5,163 nucleotides of DNA from Ruminiclostridium sp. (GTDB taxonomy: Bacteria; Bacillota_A; Clostridia; Oscillospirales; Ruminococcaceae): NCBI GenBank assembly GCA_017550775.1, contig JAFZOA010000312.1:1-5163 (forward strand), given 5' to 3'. The position numbers and the translations under genes were made by a program. Shown here piece after piece: positions 3,825-5,163 of this stretch (position 1 is its first letter; each line of letters opens with the position of its first letter). The notes below the pieces were generated by a model, which had not been told where the DNA came from, made no database searches, and worked only from the letters and a program-made list of their open reading frames with translations.

Positions 3825-5163
3825 ATGAATAACGACTTTATCATTAAGGGCGGAGTATTGGAACGTTACACAGGAACAGAGGAAAATGTCGTCATTCCCG
3901 ACGACGTTGAAGAAATAGGCGAGGCTGCATTCAGCGGAACTCGCGTAAAATCGGTGATCGTAGAGGGAAACATCAGAAAAATAGGCTACCGAGCATTCCA
4001 CCCATGTCAGACTCTTGAATCATTCACAGTGAACGGTAAAATATCGATCATCGGGGCTCTTGCTTTCTATCACTGTAACCGGCTAACAGAATTCAATGTT
4101 ACAGAGAGCCCGAAAAAGATAGGTCCAAAGGCGTTTGCGTACTGCGGCAAGCTGCGTCCGGAACTTACAAAACTGCTCGAATGTCCGGGACATGTGGGAG
4201 ATGAAGCGTTTACCGGAACCGCCACCGAACACGTCATAATAAATTCATGTCATAGTGAAGAAAACCTGAATTATAAAATTACCGCAAACTGGGGAAAGAA
4301 CGCATTTGCACACTGTGATAGACTCGAAAAAGCAGTTTTTGCGGAAGGTACAGAGTGTGTTGCGGAAGGTATGTTTGAAGGCTGCGAGACATTAACGTCG
4401 GTTACATTCCTCGGCAAAACAAATATCCTTGCCGGAGCATTCAAGTCGTGTCATTCGCTCAGAGAGATCGAGATAAAAAGCGATTCTGTGATACATCAGG
4501 AAGCCTTTTCAGACTGCACCGGGCTTGAAAATGTCAGATTTACCGGTGACGGGAGCTTCACGCTCGGAAAGCGTGTTTTCTACGGCTGCACCGGCCTTAC
4601 GGAATTAGTACTGCCGGAGGGGTTGAGACATGTTCCCGAAGGTGCGTTTGCCTGCTGTCTGAACCTGAAAAGCGTTGTAATTCCCGACAGTGTGGATTAT
4701 GCCATACAGCGGAACTCATTTCGCTGCTGCACCTCGCTCGAAAGCATCAAGCTCGGCGAGAATGTCAGAATCATTGGTGAGGAAGCATTTTTCGGGTGCA
4801 GAAATCTCACGGAAATAAACATTCCCGACAGCGTGAAAATAATCGGTGATAACGCGTTTGCGGAGTGTGACAGGCTGAGTCTTTCGGTGAATCCCGCAAT
4901 CCTGAAGCCGGGAAGCGACATTTTCGGCAGTACTTATGGGCTTGACGATGCCGACGAGATTGGCGACAGCGACGTTGGAGCAGCGATACTGCGCGACGAG
5001 ATAGAGGAAAAGCTAAACGGGAGCGGAAAGATCGTGTTTTATGACAGCGAGACGACCGGGCTTGACGCGGACAAATGCGAACTCATACGGGTCGTGGCAG
5101 AGAAATACAACGTGGAGTATTCCTCCGACAGCAACACATATATCCTGTCAGATCGCGAGGACA
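3825..5163 (+). CDS. Leucine-rich repeat protein with possible C-terminal DEDDh exonuclease domain, 3' end outside window
   Basis: The start is ATG 3825, 7 nt after AAAGGAG (3811-3817); an in-frame ATG at 3819 is too close to that site. The 446 residues visible have no stop. Residues 1-26 are the cap shared with the gene at 2595 (MNNDFIIKGGVLERYTG, VVIPDDV). Residues 27-372 hold roughly 15 LRR_5 repeats (IG-xx-AF-xx-C-xx-L), some degenerate, such as about 110-150. Residues 373-400 are an acidic linker (GLDDADEIGDSDVG, then a helix). Residues 402-446 read GKIVFYDSETTGLDADK followed by CELIRVVAEKYN. This closely matches motif I of DnaQ/RNase T-type exonucleases (D407 and E409 as metal ligands, TTGL next). 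The later catalytic acids would be downstream and cannot be checked. No signal peptide, so cytoplasmic. An alternative is that the tail is a small winged-helix-like or unrelated domain. The repeat part is certain; the exonuclease part is an inference. Confidence 0.8.
   Translation, partial: MNNDFIIKGGVLERYTGTEENVVIPDDVEEIGEAAFSGTRVKSVIVEGNIRKIGYRAFHPCQTLESFTVNGKISIIGALAFYHCNRLTEFNVTESPKKIGPKAFAYCGKLRPELTKLLECPGHVGDEAFTGTATEHVIINSCHSEENLNYKITANWGKNAFAHCDRLEKAVFAEGTECVAEGMFEGCETLTSVTFLGKTNILAGAFKSCHSLREIEIKSDSVIHQEAFSDCTGLENVRFTGDGSFTLGKRVFYGCTGLTELVLPEGLRHVPEGAFACCLNLKSVVIPDSVDYAIQRNSFRCCTSLESIKLGENVRIIGEEAFFGCRNLTEINIPDSVKIIGDNAFAECDRLSLSVNPAILKPGSDIFGSTYGLDDADEIGDSDVGAAILRDEIEEKLNGSGKIVFYDSETTGLDADKCELIRVVAEKYNVEYSSDSNTYILSDRED

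Overview
The window looks like part of a chromosome from a gut-type Clostridia bacterium, most likely Ruminococcus-like (Oscillospiraceae). This rests on moderate GC, strong AGGAGG-type ribosome binding sites, a perfect sigma-A promoter, leucine-rich repeat proteins of the BspA/LRR_5 type, and a remnant of a small protein that resembles the DUF6809 family. The genus is an inference. I see no rRNA, tRNA, CRISPR array or transposase.

Layout. Positions 1-247 hold the decayed remnant of a small gene, with start and tail in different frames. A shared hairpin at 251-283 separates it from a convergent, unrecognised gene of 168 codons on the minus strand (776 to 270). A divergent promoter region (about 811-991) follows, with an extended -10 for the minus gene and, on the plus strand, a consensus TTGACA-17-TATAAT promoter, a second extended -10 promoter and overlapping inverted repeats. 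This drives a tight two-gene unit. The first gene (992-1591) encodes a protein with two winged-helix DNA-binding copies. The second (1605-2426) encodes a PD-(D/E)XK nuclease-like protein. A strong terminator (2437-2470) closes the unit, making it a self-contained cassette of regulator plus putative nuclease.

From 2595 on, the window holds a cluster of BspA-like leucine-rich repeat genes without signal peptides, so probably cytoplasmic. There is a complete 251-residue gene (2595-3350), a seven-codon stub of another one that overlaps its stop codon (3347-3370), and a longer gene (3825 to beyond the window end). Between them sits a small gene (3460-3747) whose last part has been knocked out of frame by a 10-bp tandem duplication; removing one copy restores a 113-codon frame that ends exactly 13 nt before the next gene. 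The long repeat gene changes character near residue 373: after an acidic linker it enters a segment with the YDSETTGLD signature of DEDDh (DnaQ/RNase T-like) exonucleases, cut off by the window end.

The points most worth following are the winged-helix/nuclease cassette, the possible leucine-rich-repeat/exonuclease fusion, and the visible gene decay (three broken genes in 5 kb). No direct sequence evidence ties any of these genes to phage defence or another specific process.
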